Shown here: piece after piece, positions 21,984 through 34,608 of the stretch
How positions within the stretch are numbered: the stretch's first letter is position 1
How the letters are laid out: each line of letters opens with the position of its first letter
DNA from: Cyprinodon diabolis
Taxonomy: Eukaryota; Chordata; Actinopteri; Cyprinodontiformes; Cyprinodontidae
Reading direction: 5' to 3'
DNA length: 64,000 bases
NCBI GenBank assembly: GCA_030533445.1
Contig: JARPUW010000335.1
Coordinates: 1 to 64,000, forward strand
Made by a program: the position numbers and the translations under genes
Notes under the pieces: generated by a model
What the model was told of the DNA's origin: nothing
Seen by the model: the letters and a program-made list of their open reading frames with translations, nothing else
Database searches by the model: none

Positions 21984-24900
21984 TTATAATTCTCCCGTAT
22001 ACCCAAAACTTCGGCGCGTAACTAGTCCTGCACGGTTTGGCGGATCGGGCCCAAAGTTGGCACACGCGTCGGGACCAATGGGGTGATGTGTGCTTGTATA
22101 AAACTTTCTCATTAGTCCGAAGGTTTGCGAATTATTAGCGAAAACGTCGCAAAAAAATCCCATAGGAAATGAATAGGGAGAGGAAAAAAAAAGCATAAAA
22201 AACAGCACTTCACTGTGTCGGCATACATTCACCTAGAAAAACAGTTTGAAGCTCAGTTTGTAGATAAATCCTTCGTCTATTTAAAACTGAAGACGGTATG
22301 TTGATAACTGCTACGGTTTTTGTATAATCAGATCTCAAGCGCCACAAAGTTTTAGCAAAATCCAGCCTGCTAGAGTGGAGCAACTGAAAAGCTAGAGTGT
22401 GAGGCAGGCGTTTTTTAAACACAAAAAAACATTTTAAACTCGCCCTCACGGCCACATATTTATAGCTAGAGTCACCATTTTTGGTCAGTTTGTAGACTGA
22501 AATCTCTGGACCCACACAATATCTTCGGAATTACGGTAGGATTAATACTTTTCCTTAAAAACCCTCCAGACCGACCTAAAGTCGATGAAAATCAGAGCCG
22601 TTTTTCATTGGTTTTGGAGAAGAAGAGGGGAGAAAAACGAATCAGACTATGTGTTTTAAACTCGTCATAAATATTTTTCTGAATGACACACATACACCAA
22701 AGTTGGCATAGTTGGAGTCGAAGGATGACTGACGGTCACGGTGAAAAAATTTTTTGAATAACTCATACGGTTTTTGCTCAGCAGTCGTTTGTTCGGAGGA
22801 CATTTTAAGCACCTGAAAGCTGAGTGACAGTGACCTGCTGCAGCTAGCTCAATTAGAAGCTTAGGTGTGATGAAACGTTTTTTCTTTTTCTTTCTCTTCC
22901 CATTCAGTTTGTAGATGACCTACAGCCATGAAAGTTACTCCAATTGAAGACAAGATATAGCTGTCGCTTAGATAAAAAGAATTTTTCAGATACCTTTTAC
23001 GGTTTTTACTCAGCAATCGTTTGTTCGGAGGGGTGATTTAGCAGCTAAAAGGTGAGTGAGAGTGAGGTCCTGCAGTTAAAAGAAAGGGAGGAGCAGGTGG
23101 GCCAACCATTTTGTTTGTGCTTCGTTTTGGGTTGTGAAAGACCTACAGACATGAAGGTTACCCCAGTCTGAGACAAAGGATAGATGTTGCTTTCACTGAA
23201 AGAATTTTTCAGATATCTTTTACGGTTTTTGCTCAGCAGTCGTTTGTTCGGAGGGTAAGCACCTGGAAGCTAGCTGACAGTTAGCTTCTGCAGCAGCCTG
23301 CTAGAGTGCAGCTGCTGAAATCTTAGTGTGAGGCGGCCATTTTTTTCAGATCAAACATCTTATTCTCGCCCTCACGGCCACATATTTGGAGCTACAGTCA
23401 CCATTTTTGGTCAGTTTGTAGACTGAAACCTCTGGACTCACACAATGTCTTCGGAATTACGGTTGGATTAATACTTTGCCTTAAAAACCCTCCAGACCAA
23501 CCTAAAGTGGATGAGAGTTTCAGCCTTTCTCTATTCTTTTTGAGCTGAAGATGGGAGAGAAACGAATCAGACTATGTGTTTTCAACTCGTCATAAATATT
23601 TTTCTGAATGACACACATACACCAAAGTTGGTATAGTTGGAGTCGAAGGATTGCTGATGCTCATGGTGAAAATGTTTTTTGAATAACTCATACGGTTTTT
23701 GATCAGTAGTCGTTTGTTCGGTGCCGTTCTTCCCATACAAAAAAGCCTAGGAAGAAGAAACCAATAGTGAGTGCAGCTGTTGTCTGTGTCAGTGAGAGGC
23801 TCGTTAAGCGTTGTCAAGGTTACCAAGCTTCAAACAGATTTTACCTCTGCTGTTTTAAACAGCACATATTAATCTAATGGAGGGTGAAAGGACTGATTTA
23901 ACATTGGGAAATGGATACTATATGACTGCTGTCCATGACACTTCCCTTGCCACTCAGCACTGATAGACTTTCAAAATAAGACTCCAGGGACCCTACAAAA
24001 TAAAAGCCTCTATATTTTTTACATATATTTATTGCCCTATATGGCTCAACATTATGACCCAAACTCAACCCCGTTTTAGAGAATAGACTCTAGGAGACTG
24101 TTTAAAACACACCCTATAGCAAATTTCAAAATAAAAGCCTCCCATTTCCGCTTCATCTACTGCCCTAATAACATGGAAAAAGAGTGATTTAACGATTGGA
24201 AAGTAATCAACTATCATTGACGGGTCTGAACATTTTCTATAAACACAACTCTGTTGGACTTTCAAAATAAGACTCCAGGGACCCTACAAAATAAAAGCCT
24301 CTAGATTATACTAATGCATTAATTGATGCAAATGGCTCAACATTATGACCCAAACTCTTCCAGGTTGTTTTTATTACACTCTAGTGACCTTTTCAAAACA
24401 CACCCCAGAGCAAATTTCACAATAAAAGTCTCCCATTTACTCTGTAATACAGCAACTATTCACCTAATAACATGGAAAACCAGTGATTTAACATTTGGAA
24501 ATGGATTCTATATCACTGCTGGGCGTGACCCATCTTTTGATGCACATTCATGATAGACTTTCAAAATAAGACTACAACGACTCTACAGAATAAAAGCCTC
24601 TTCCTTATACACACTCATACATTCTGGCATATTGCTCATTGCCATTGGTGATTTCATCACTGCAATGGCTCTTACAAGGCGAGCGGAGCCCGCCAATGGT
24701 AACAGGCGGGCGGAGCCCGCCAAAGGTGATTACATCACTGCAATGGCTCTTAGCAGGCGGGCGGAGCCCGCCATTGGTGATTTCATCACTGCAATGGCTC
24801 TTAGAAGGCGGGCAGAGCCCGCCATTGGTGATTTTTTTCTTCACTGAGATGGCTCCCAGCAGGCGGGCAAAGCCCGCCAACTGGGCTTTACCCACTGTGT

Positions 24901-25155
24901 TTCAATATGGACAACCCATATTACCCTTGTGCATCATACGCTGTGCACGTCTATTTCCCAGATTTCAGCACAAGTGGCACACAGCTCTCTTTGCCCATGA
25001 ACTTGCCCTCTTTCCTTCCCTCAGCAGCCCTCAAAGGCGTAAGCAGTTGGTCTGGGGAGCCCCGACGTCACTTGCCAGGGCCGTATTGGCCCGGTTCCCC
25101 AGACGGGCAGTAGGTGGCCCCCCTCAAAATTTCTTTAGAAATTTTCTAGTTATTA
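21984..25155 (+). repeat. Unit U8, 3,172 bp, many private substitutions
   Basis: A complete unit without minisatellite. It has more unit-specific changes than most, for example CCTGCACGG (22028), GAATAGGGAG (22172), GACGGTCACGG (22732), CAGCAATCG (23012), CGGTTGGATT (23461), GCCTAGGAAG (23747) and CGAGCGGAGC (24679). It may be an older or less homogenised copy. Confidence 0.97.
24642..24878 (+). repeat. GC-hairpin array, U8: five hairpins, degraded
   Basis: Standard spacing, but the first hairpin has a broken arm (GGCGAGC against GCCCGCC) and the last has an AAA loop (GGCGGGCAAAGCCCGCC) with intact arms. Confidence 0.95.
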
Positions 25156-28100
25156 TTATAATTCTCCCGTATACCCAAAACTTCGGCGCGTAACTAGTCC
25201 CGCACGGTTTGGCGGATCGGGCCCAAAGTTGGCACACGCGTCGGGACCAATGGGGTGATGTGTGCTTGTATAAAACTTTCTCATTAGTCCGAAGGTTTGC
25301 GAATTATTAGCGAAAACGTCGCAAAAAAATCCCATAGGAAATGAATGGGGAGAGGAAAAAAAAAGCATAAAAAACAGCACTTCACTGTGTCGCCATACAT
25401 TCACCTAGAAAAACAGTTTGAAGCTCAGTTTGTAGATAAATCCTTCGTCTATTTAAAACTGAAGACGGTATGTTGATAACTGCTACGGTTTTTGTATAAT
25501 CAGACCTCAAGCGCCACAAAGTTTTAGCAAAATCCAGCCTGCTAGAGTGGAGCAACTGAAAAGCTAGAGTGTGAGGCAGGCGTTTTTTAAACACAAAAAA
25601 ACATTTTAAACTCGCCCTCACGGCCACATATTTATAGCTAGAGTCACCATTTTTGGTCAGTTTGTAGACTGAAATCTCTGGACCCACACAATATCTTCGG
25701 AATTACGGTAGGATTAATACTTTTCCTTAAAAACCCTCCAGACCGACCTAAAGTCGATGAAAATCAGAGCCGTTTTTCATTGGTTTTGGAGCAGAAGAGG
25801 GGAGAAAAACGAATCCGACTATGTGTTTTAAACTCGTCATAAATATTTTTCTGAATGACACACATACACCAAAGTTGGCATAGTTGGAGTCGAAGGATGA
25901 CTGACGCTCACGGTGAAAAAATTTTTTGAATAACTCATACGGTTTTTGCTCAGCAGTCGTTTGTTCGGAGGACATTTTAAGCACCTGAAAGCTGAGTGAC
26001 AGTGACCTGCTGCAGCTAGCTCAATTAGAAGCTTAGGTGTGATGAAACGTTTTTTCTTTTTCTTTCTCTTCCCATTCAGTTTGTAGATGACCTACAGCCA
26101 TGAAAGTTACTCCAATTGAAGACAAGATATAGCTGTCGCTTAGATAAAAAGAATTTTTCAGATACCTTTTACGGTTTTTACTCAGCAGTCGTTTGTTCGG
26201 AGGGGTGCTTTAGCAGCTAAAAGGTGAGTGAGAGTGAGGTCCTGCAGTTCAAACAAAGGGAGGAGCAGGTGGGCCAACCATTTTGTTTGTGCTTCGTTTT
26301 GGGTTGTGAAAGACCTACAGACATGAAGGTTACCCCAGTCTGAGACAAAGGATAGATGTTGCTTTCACTGAAAGAATTTTTCAGATATCTTTTACGGTTT
26401 TTGCTCAGCAGTCGTTTGTTCGGAGGGTAAGCACCTGGAAGCTAGCTGACAGTTAGCTTCTGCAGCAGCCTGCTAGAGTGCAGCTGCTGAAATCTTAGTG
26501 TGAGGCGGCCATTTTTTAAGATCAAACATCTTATTCTCGCCCTCACGGCCACATATTTGGAGCTACAGTCACCATTTTTGGTCAGTTTGTAGACTGAAAC
26601 CTCTGGACTCACACAATGTCTTCGGAATTACGGTAGGATTAATACTTTGCCTTAAAAACCCTCCAGACCAACCTAAAGTGGATGAGAGTTTCAGCCTTTC
26701 TCCATTCTTTTTGAGCTGAAGATGGGAGAAAAACGAATCAGACTATGTGTTTTCAACTCGTCATAAATATTTTTCTGAATGACACACATACACCAAAGTT
26801 GGTATAGTTGGAGTCGAAGGATTGCTGATGCTCATGGTGAAAATGTTTTTTGAATAACTCATACGGTTTTTGATCAGTAGTCGTTTGTTCGGTGCCGTTC
26901 TTCCCATACAAAAAAGCCTGGGAAGAAGAAACCAATAGTGAGTGCAGCTGTTGTCTGTGTCAGTGAGAGGCTCGTTAAGCGTTGTCAAGGTTACCAAGCT
27001 TCAAACAGATTTTACCTCTGCTGTTTTAAACAGCACATATTAATCTAATGGAGGGTGAAAGGACTGATTTAACATTGGGAAATGGATACTATATGACTGC
27101 TGTACATGACACTTCCCTTGCCACTCAGCACTGATAGACTTTCAAAATAAGACTCCAGGGACCCTACAAAATAAAAGCCTCTATATTTTTTACATATATT
27201 TATTGCTCTATATGGCTCAACATTATGACCCAAACTCAACCCCGTTTTAGAGAATAGACTCTAGGAGACTGTTTAAAACACACCCTATAGCAAATTTCAA
27301 AATAAAAGCCTCCCATTTCCGCTTCATCTACTGCCCTAATAACATGGAAAAAGAGTGATTTAACGATTGGAAAGTAATCAACTATCATTGACGGGTCTGA
27401 ACATTTTCTATAAACACAACTCTGTTGGACTTTCAAAATAAGACTCCAGGGACCCTACAAAATAAAAGCCTCTAGATTATAGTAATGCATTAATTGATGC
27501 AAATGGCTCAACATTATGACCCAAACTCTTCCAGGTTGTTTTTATTAGACTCTAGTGACCTTTTCAAAACACACCCCAGAGCAAATTTCACAATAAAAGT
27601 CTCCCATTTACTCTGTAATACAGCAACTATTCACCTAATAACATGGAAAACCAGTGATTTAACATTTGGAAATGGATTCTATATCACTGCTGGGCGTGAC
27701 CCATCTTTTGATGCACATTCATGATAGACTTTCAAAATAAGACTACAAGGACTCTACAGAATAAAAGCCTCTTCCTTATACACACTCATACATTCTGGCA
27801 TATTGCTCATTGCCATTGGTGATTTCATCACTGCAATGGCTCTTAGAAGGCGGGCGGAGCCCGCCAATGGTAACAGGCGGGCGGAGCCCGCCAAAGGTGA
27901 TTACATCACTGCAATGGCTCTTAGCAGGCGGGCGGAGCCCGCCATTGGTGATTTCATCACTGCAATGGCTCTTAGAAGGCGGGCAGAGCCCGCCATTGGT
28001 GATTTTTTTCTTCACTGAGATGGCTCCTAGCAGGCGGGCGAAGCCCGCCAACTGGGCTTTACCCACTGTGTTTCAATATGGACAACCCATATTACCCTTG

Positions 28101-28326
28101 TGCATCATACTCTGTGCACGTCTATTTCCCAGATTTCAGCACAAGTGGCACACAGCTCTCTTTGCCCATGAACTTGCCCTCTTTCCTTCCCTCAGCAGCC
28201 CTCAAAGGCGTAAGCAGTTGGTCTGGGGAGCCCCGACGTCACTTGCCAGGGCCGTATTGGCCCGGTTCCCCAGACGGGCAGTAGGTGGCCCCCCTCAAAA
28301 TTTCTTTAGAAATTTTCTAGTTATTA
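25156..28326 (+). repeat. Unit U9, 3,171 bp
   Basis: A complete unit without minisatellite. It belongs to the group of U9, U10, U11, U16 and U17 marked by CTGTACATGAC (27101 here), and shares CATACTCTGTGC (28107) and TTATAGTAATG (27477) with most of them. GTCGCCATAC near 25388 is shared with U2, U10 and U14. Confidence 0.97.
27813..28049 (+). repeat. GC-hairpin array, U9: five hairpins
   Basis: Standard form with loops GGA, GGA, GGA, AGA and GAA and all arms intact. Confidence 0.96.
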
Positions 28327-30983
28327 TTATAATTCTCCCGTATACCCAAAACTTCGGCGCGTAACTAGTCCCGCACGGTTTGGCGGATCGGGCCCAAAGT
28401 TGGCACACGCGTCGGGACCAATGGGGTGATGTGTGCTTGTATAAAACTTTCTCATTAGTCCGAAGGTTTGCGAATTATTAGCGAAAACGTCGCAAAAAAA
28501 TCCCATAGGAAATGAATGGGGAGAGGAAAAAAAAAGCATAAAAAACAGCACTTCACTGTGTCGCCATACATTCACCTAGAAAAACAGTTTGAAGCTCAGT
28601 TTGTAGATAAATCCTTCGTCTATTTAAAACTGAAGACGGTATGTTGATAACTGCTACGGTTTTTGTATAATCAGACCTCAAGCGCCACAAAGTTTTAGCA
28701 AAATCCAGCCTGCTAGAGTGGAGCAACTGAAAAGCTAGAGTGTGAGGCAGGCGTTTTTTAAACACAAAAAAAACATTTTAAACTCGCCCTCACGGCCACA
28801 TATTTATAGCTAGAGTCACCATTTTTGGTCAGTTTGTAGACTGAAATCTCTGGACCCACACAATATCTTCGGAATTACGGTAGGATTAATACTTTTCCTT
28901 AAAAACCCTCCAGACCGACCTAAAGTCGATGAAAATCAGAGCCGTTTTTCATTGGTTTTGGAGCAGAGGAGGGGAGAAAAACGAATCCGACTATGTGTTT
29001 TAAACTCGTCATAAATATTTTTCTGAATGACACACATACACCAAAGTTGGCATAGTTGGAGTCGAAGGATGACTGACGCTCACGGTGAAAAAATTTTTTG
29101 AATAACTCATACGGTTTTTGCTCAGCAGTCGTTTGTTCGGAGGACATTTTAAGCACCTGAAAGCTGAGTGACAGTGACCTGCTGCAGCTAGCTCAATTAG
29201 AAGCTTAGGTGTGATGAAACGTTTTTTCTTTTTCTTTCTCTTCCCATTCAGTTTGTAGATGACCTACAGCCATGAAAGTTACTCCAATTGAAGACAAGAT
29301 ATAGCTGTCGCTTAGATAAAAAGAATTTTTCAGATACCTTTTACGGTTTTTACTCAGCAGTCGTTTGTTCGGATGGGTGCTTTAGCAGCTAAAAGGTGAG
29401 TGAGAGTGAGGTCCTGCAGTTCAAACAAAGGGAGGAGCAGGTGGGCCAACCATTTTGTTTGTGCTTCGTTTTGGGTTGTGAAAGACCTACAGACATGAAG
29501 GTTACCCCAGTCTGAGACAAAGGATAGATGTTGCTTTCACTGAAAGAATTTTTCAGATATCTTTTACGGTTTTTGCTCAGCAGTCGTTTGTTCGGAGGGT
29601 AAGCACCTGGAAGCTAGCTGACAGTTAGCTTCTGCAGCAGCCTGCTAGAGTGCAGCTGCTGAAATCTTAGTGTGAGGCGGCCATTTTTTAAGATCAAACA
29701 TCTTATTCTCGCCCTCACGGCCACATATTTGGAGCTACAGTCACCATTTTTGGTCAGTTTGTAGACTGAAACCTCTGGACTCACACAATGTCTTCGGAAT
29801 TACGGTAGGATTAATACTTTTCCTTAAAAACCCTCCAGACCAACCTAAAGTGGATGAGAGTTTCAGCCTTTCTCCATTCTTTTTGAGCTGAAGATGGGAG
29901 AAAAACGAATCAGACTATGTGTTTTCAACTCGTCATAAATATTTTTCTGAATGACACACATACACCAAAGTTGGTATAGTTGGAGTCGAAGGATTGCTGA
30001 TGCTCATGGTGAAAATGTTTTTTGAATAACTCATACGGTTTTTGATCAGTAGTCGTTTGTTCGGTGCCGTTCTTCCCATACAAAAAAGCCTGGGAAGAAG
30101 AAACCAATAGTGAGTGCAGCTGTTGTCTGTGTCAGTGAGAGGCTCGTTAAGCGTTGTCAAGGTTACCAAGCTTCAAACAGATTTTACCTCTGCTGTTTTA
30201 AACAGCACATATTAATCTAATGGAGGGTGAAAGGACTGATTTAACATTGGGAAATGGATACTATATGACTGCTGTACATGACACTTCCCTTGCCACTCAG
30301 CACTGATAGACTTTCAAAATAAGACTCCAGGGACCCTACAAAATAAAAGCCTCTATATTTTTTACATATATTTATTGCCCTATATGGCTCAACATTATGA
30401 CCCAAACTCAACCCCGTTTTAGAGAATAGACTCTAGGAGACTGTTTAAAACACACCCTATAGCAAATTTCAAAATAAAAGCCTCCCATTTCCGCTTCATC
30501 TACTGCCCTAATAACATGGAAAAAGAGTGATTTAACGATTGGAAAGTAATCAACTATCATTGACGGGTCTGAACATTTTCTATAAACACAACTCTGTTGG
30601 ACTTTCAAAATAAGACTCCAGGGACCCTACAAAATAAAAGCCTCTAGATTATACTAATGCATTAATTGATGCAAATGGCTCAACATTATGACCCAAACTC
30701 TTCCAGGTTGTTTTTATTAGACTCTAGTGACCTTTTCAAAACACACCCAGAGCAAATTTCACAATAAAAGTCTCCCATTTACTCTGTAATACAGCAACTA
30801 TTCACCTAATAACATGGAAAACCAGTGATTTAACATTTGGAAATGGATTCTATATCACTGCTGGGCGTGACCCATCTTTTGATGCACATTCATGATAGAC
30901 TTTCAAAATAAGACTACAAGGACTCTACAGAATAAAAGCCTCTTCCTTATACACACTCATACATTCTGGCATATTGCTCATTG

Positions 30984-31091
30984 CCATTGGTGATTTCATC
31001 ACTGCAATGGCTCTTAGAAGGCGGGCAGAGCCCGCCATTGGTGATTTTTTTCTTCACTGAGATGGCTCCTAGCAGGCGGGCGAAGCCCGCC
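30984..31091 (+). repeat. GC-hairpin array, U10: two hairpins
   Basis: Only the AGA- and GAA-loop hairpins remain. About 129 bp, equal to 78 plus 51, are missing relative to the standard array, consistent with slippage between monomers. Confidence 0.95.
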
Positions 31092-31364
31092 AACTGGGCT
31101 TTACCCACTGTGTTTCAATATGGACAACCCATATTACCCTTGTGCATCATACGCTGTGCACGTCTATTTCCCAGATTTCAGCACAAGTGGCACACAGCTC
31201 TCTTTGCCCATGAACTTGCCCTCTTTCCTTCCCTCAGCAGCCCTCAAAGGCGTAAGCAGTTGGTCTGGGGAGCCCCGACGTCACTTGCCAGGGCCGTATT
31301 GGCCCGGTTCCCCAGACGGGCAGTAGGTGGCCCCCCTCAAAATTTCTTTAGAAATTTTCTAGTT

Positions 31365-31434
31365 GGGGGGCCACATGCCGAAGGCATGGCCCACCTACTA
31401 CTATTGCACATATTTATTCCGCGTATTATTATTA
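31365..31434 (+). repeat. Hairpin minisatellite, one copy (end of U10)
   Basis: A single copy between the cap and the next leader, with the CATGCC-GAA-GGCATG stem and a short ATT run. Confidence 0.94.
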
Positions 31435-34400
31435 TTATAATTCTCCCGTATACCCAAAACTTCGGCGCGTAACTAGTCCCGCACGGTTTGGCGGATCGGG
31501 CCCAAAGTTGGCACACGCGTCGGGACCAATGGGGTGATGTGTGCTTGTATAAAACTTTCTCATTAGTCCGAAGGTTTGCGAATTATTAGCGAAAACGTCG
31601 CAAAAAAATCCCATAGGAAATGAATGGGGAGAGGAAAAAAAAAGCATAAAAAACAGCACTTCACTGTGTCGGCATACATTCACCTAGAAAAACAGTTTGA
31701 AGCTCAGTTTGTAGATAAATCCTTCGTCTATTTAAAACTGAAGACGGTATGTTGATAACTGCTACGGTTTTTGTATAATCAGACCTCAAGCGCCACAAAG
31801 TTTTAGCAAAATCCAGCCTGCTAGAGTGGAGCAACTGAAAAGCTAGAGTGTGAGGCAGGCGTTTTTTAAACACAAAAAAACATTTTAAACTCGCCCTCAC
31901 GGCCACATATTTATAGCTAGAGTCACCATTTTTGGTCAGTTTGTAGACTGAAATCTCTGGACCCACACAATATCTTCGGAATTACGGTAGGATTAATACT
32001 TTTCCTTAAAAACCCTCCAGACCGACCTAAAGTCGATGAAAATCAGAGCCGTTTTTCATTGGTTTTGGAGCAGAAGAGGGGAGAAAAACGAATCCGACTA
32101 TGTGTTTTAAACTCGTCATAAATATTTTTCTGAATGACACACATACACCAAAGTTGGCATAGTTGGAGTCGAAGGATGACTGACGCTCACGGTGAAAAAA
32201 TTTTTTGAATAACTCATACGGTTTTTGCTCAGCAGTCGTTTGTTCGGAGGACATTTTAAGCACCTGAAAGCTGAGTGACAGTGACCTGCTGCAGCTAGCT
32301 CAATTAGAAGCTTAGGTGTGATGAAACGTTTTTTCTTTTTCTTTCTCTTCCCATTCAGTTTGTAGATGACCTACAGCCATGAAAGTTACTCCAATTGAAG
32401 ACAAGATATAGCTGTCGCTTAGATAAAAAGAATTTTTCAGATACCTTTTACGGTTTTTACTCAGCAGTCGTTTGTTCGGAGGGGTGCTTTAGCAGCTAAA
32501 AGGTGAGTGAGAGTGAGGTCCTGCAGTTCAAACAAAGGGAGGAGCAGGTGGGCCAACCATTTTGTTTGTGCTTCGTTTTGGGTTGTGAAAGACCTACAGA
32601 CATGAAGGTTACCCCAGTCTGAGACAAAGGATAGATGTTGCTTTCACTGAAAGAATTTTTCAGATATCTTTTACGGTTTTTGCTCAGCAGTCGTTTGTTC
32701 GGAGGGTAAGCACCTGGAAGCTAGCTGACAGTTAGCTTCTGCAGCAGCCTGCTAGAGTGCAGCTGCTGAAATCTTAGTGTGAGGCGGCCATTTTTTAAGA
32801 TCAAACATCTTATTCTCGCCCTCACGGCCACATATTTGGAGCTACAGTCACCATTTTTGGTCAGTTTGTAGACTGAAACCTCTGGACTCACACAATGTCT
32901 TCGGAATTACGGTAGGATTAATACTTTGCCTTAAAAACCCTCCAGACCAACCTAAAGTGGATGAGAGTTTCAGCCTTTCTCCATTCTTTTTGAGCTGAAG
33001 ATGGGAGAAAAACGAATCAGACTATGTGTTTTCAACTCGTCATAAATATTTTTCTGAATGACACACATACACCAAAGTTGGTATAGTTGGAGTCGAAGGA
33101 TTGCTGATGCTCATGGTGAAAATGTTTTTTGAATAACTCATACGGTTTTTGATCAGTAGTCGTTTGTTCGGTGCCGTTCTTCCCATACAAAAAAGCCTGG
33201 GAAGAAGAAACCAATAGTGAGTGCAGCTGTTGTCTGTGTCAGTGAGAGGCTCGTTAAGCGTTGTCAAGGTTACCAAGCTTCAAACAGATTTTACCTCTGC
33301 TGTTTTAAACAGCACATATTAATCTAATGGAGGGTGAAAGGACTGATTTAACATTGGGAAATGGATACTATATGACTGCTGTACATGACACTTCCCTTGC
33401 CACTCAGCACTGATAGACTTTCAAAATAAGACTCCAGGGACCCTACAAAATAAAAGCCTCTATATTTTTTACATATATTTATTGCTCTATATGGCTCAAC
33501 ATTATGACCCAAACTCAACCCCGTTTTAGAGAATAGACTCTAGGAGACTGTTTAAAACACACCCTATAGCAAATTTCAAAATAAAAGCCTCCCATTTCCG
33601 CTTCATCTACTGCCCTAATAACATGGAAAAACAGTGATTTAACGATTGGAAAGTAATCAACTATCATTGACGGGTCTGAACATTTTCTATAAACACAACT
33701 CTGTTGGACTTTCAAAATAAGACTCCAGGGACCCTACAAAATAAAAGCCTCTAGATTATAGTAATGCATTAATTGATGCAAATGGCTCAACATTATGACC
33801 CAAACTCTTCCAGGTTGTTTTTATTAGACTCTAGTGACCTTTTCAAAACACACCCCAGAGCAAATTTCACAATAAAAGTCTCCCATTTACTCTGTAATAC
33901 AGCAACTATTCACCTAATAACATGGAAAACCAGTGATTTAACATTTGGAAATGGATTCTATATCACTGCTGGGCGTGACCCATCTTTTGATGCACATTCA
34001 TGATAGACTTTCAAAATAAGACTACAAGGACTCTACAGAATAAAAGCCTCTTCCTTATACACACTCATACATTCTGGCATATTGCTCATTGCCATTGGTG
34101 ATTTCATCACTGCAATGGCTCTTAGAAGGCGGGCGGAGCCCGCCAATGGTAACAGGCGGGCGGAGCCCGCCAAAGGTGATTACATCACTGCAATGGCTCT
34201 TAGCAGGCGGGCGGAGCCCGCCATTGGTGATTTCATCACTGCAATGGCTCTTAGAAGGCGGGCAGAGCCCGCCATTGGTGATTTTTTTCTTCACTGAGAT
34301 GGCTCCTAGCAGGCGGGCGAAGCCCGCCAACTGGGCTTTACCCACTGTGTTTCAATATGGACAACCCATATTACCCTTGTGCATCATACTCTGTGCACGT

Positions 34401-34608
34401 CTATTTCCCAGATTTCAGCACAAGTGGCACACAGCTCTCTTTGCCCATGAACTTGCCCTCTTTCCTTCCCTCAGCAGCCCTCAAAGGCGTAAGCAGTTGG
34501 TCTGGGGAGCCCCGACGTCACTTGCCAGGGCCGTATTGGCCCGGTTCCCCAGACGGGCAGTAGGTGGCCCCCCTCAAAATTTCTTTAGAAATTTTCTAGT
34601 TATTATTA
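31435..34608 (+). repeat. Unit U11, 3,174 bp
   Basis: A complete unit in the U9/U10/U16/U17 group (CTGTACATGAC near 33380, TTATAGTAATG near 33757, CATACTCTGTGC near 34386). It ends with one more TTA triplet than U9, and has no minisatellite. Confidence 0.97.
34092..34328 (+). repeat. GC-hairpin array, U11: five hairpins
   Basis: Standard form with loops GGA, GGA, GGA, AGA and GAA and all arms intact. Confidence 0.96.

Larger units (their letters stand above)
28327..31434 (+). repeat. Unit U10, 3,108 bp, contracted GC array
   Basis: This unit has lost three GC hairpins but gained one minisatellite copy. An extra A in the A-run near 28769 (eight in place of seven) is specific to it. It is otherwise close to U9. 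Confidence 0.97.
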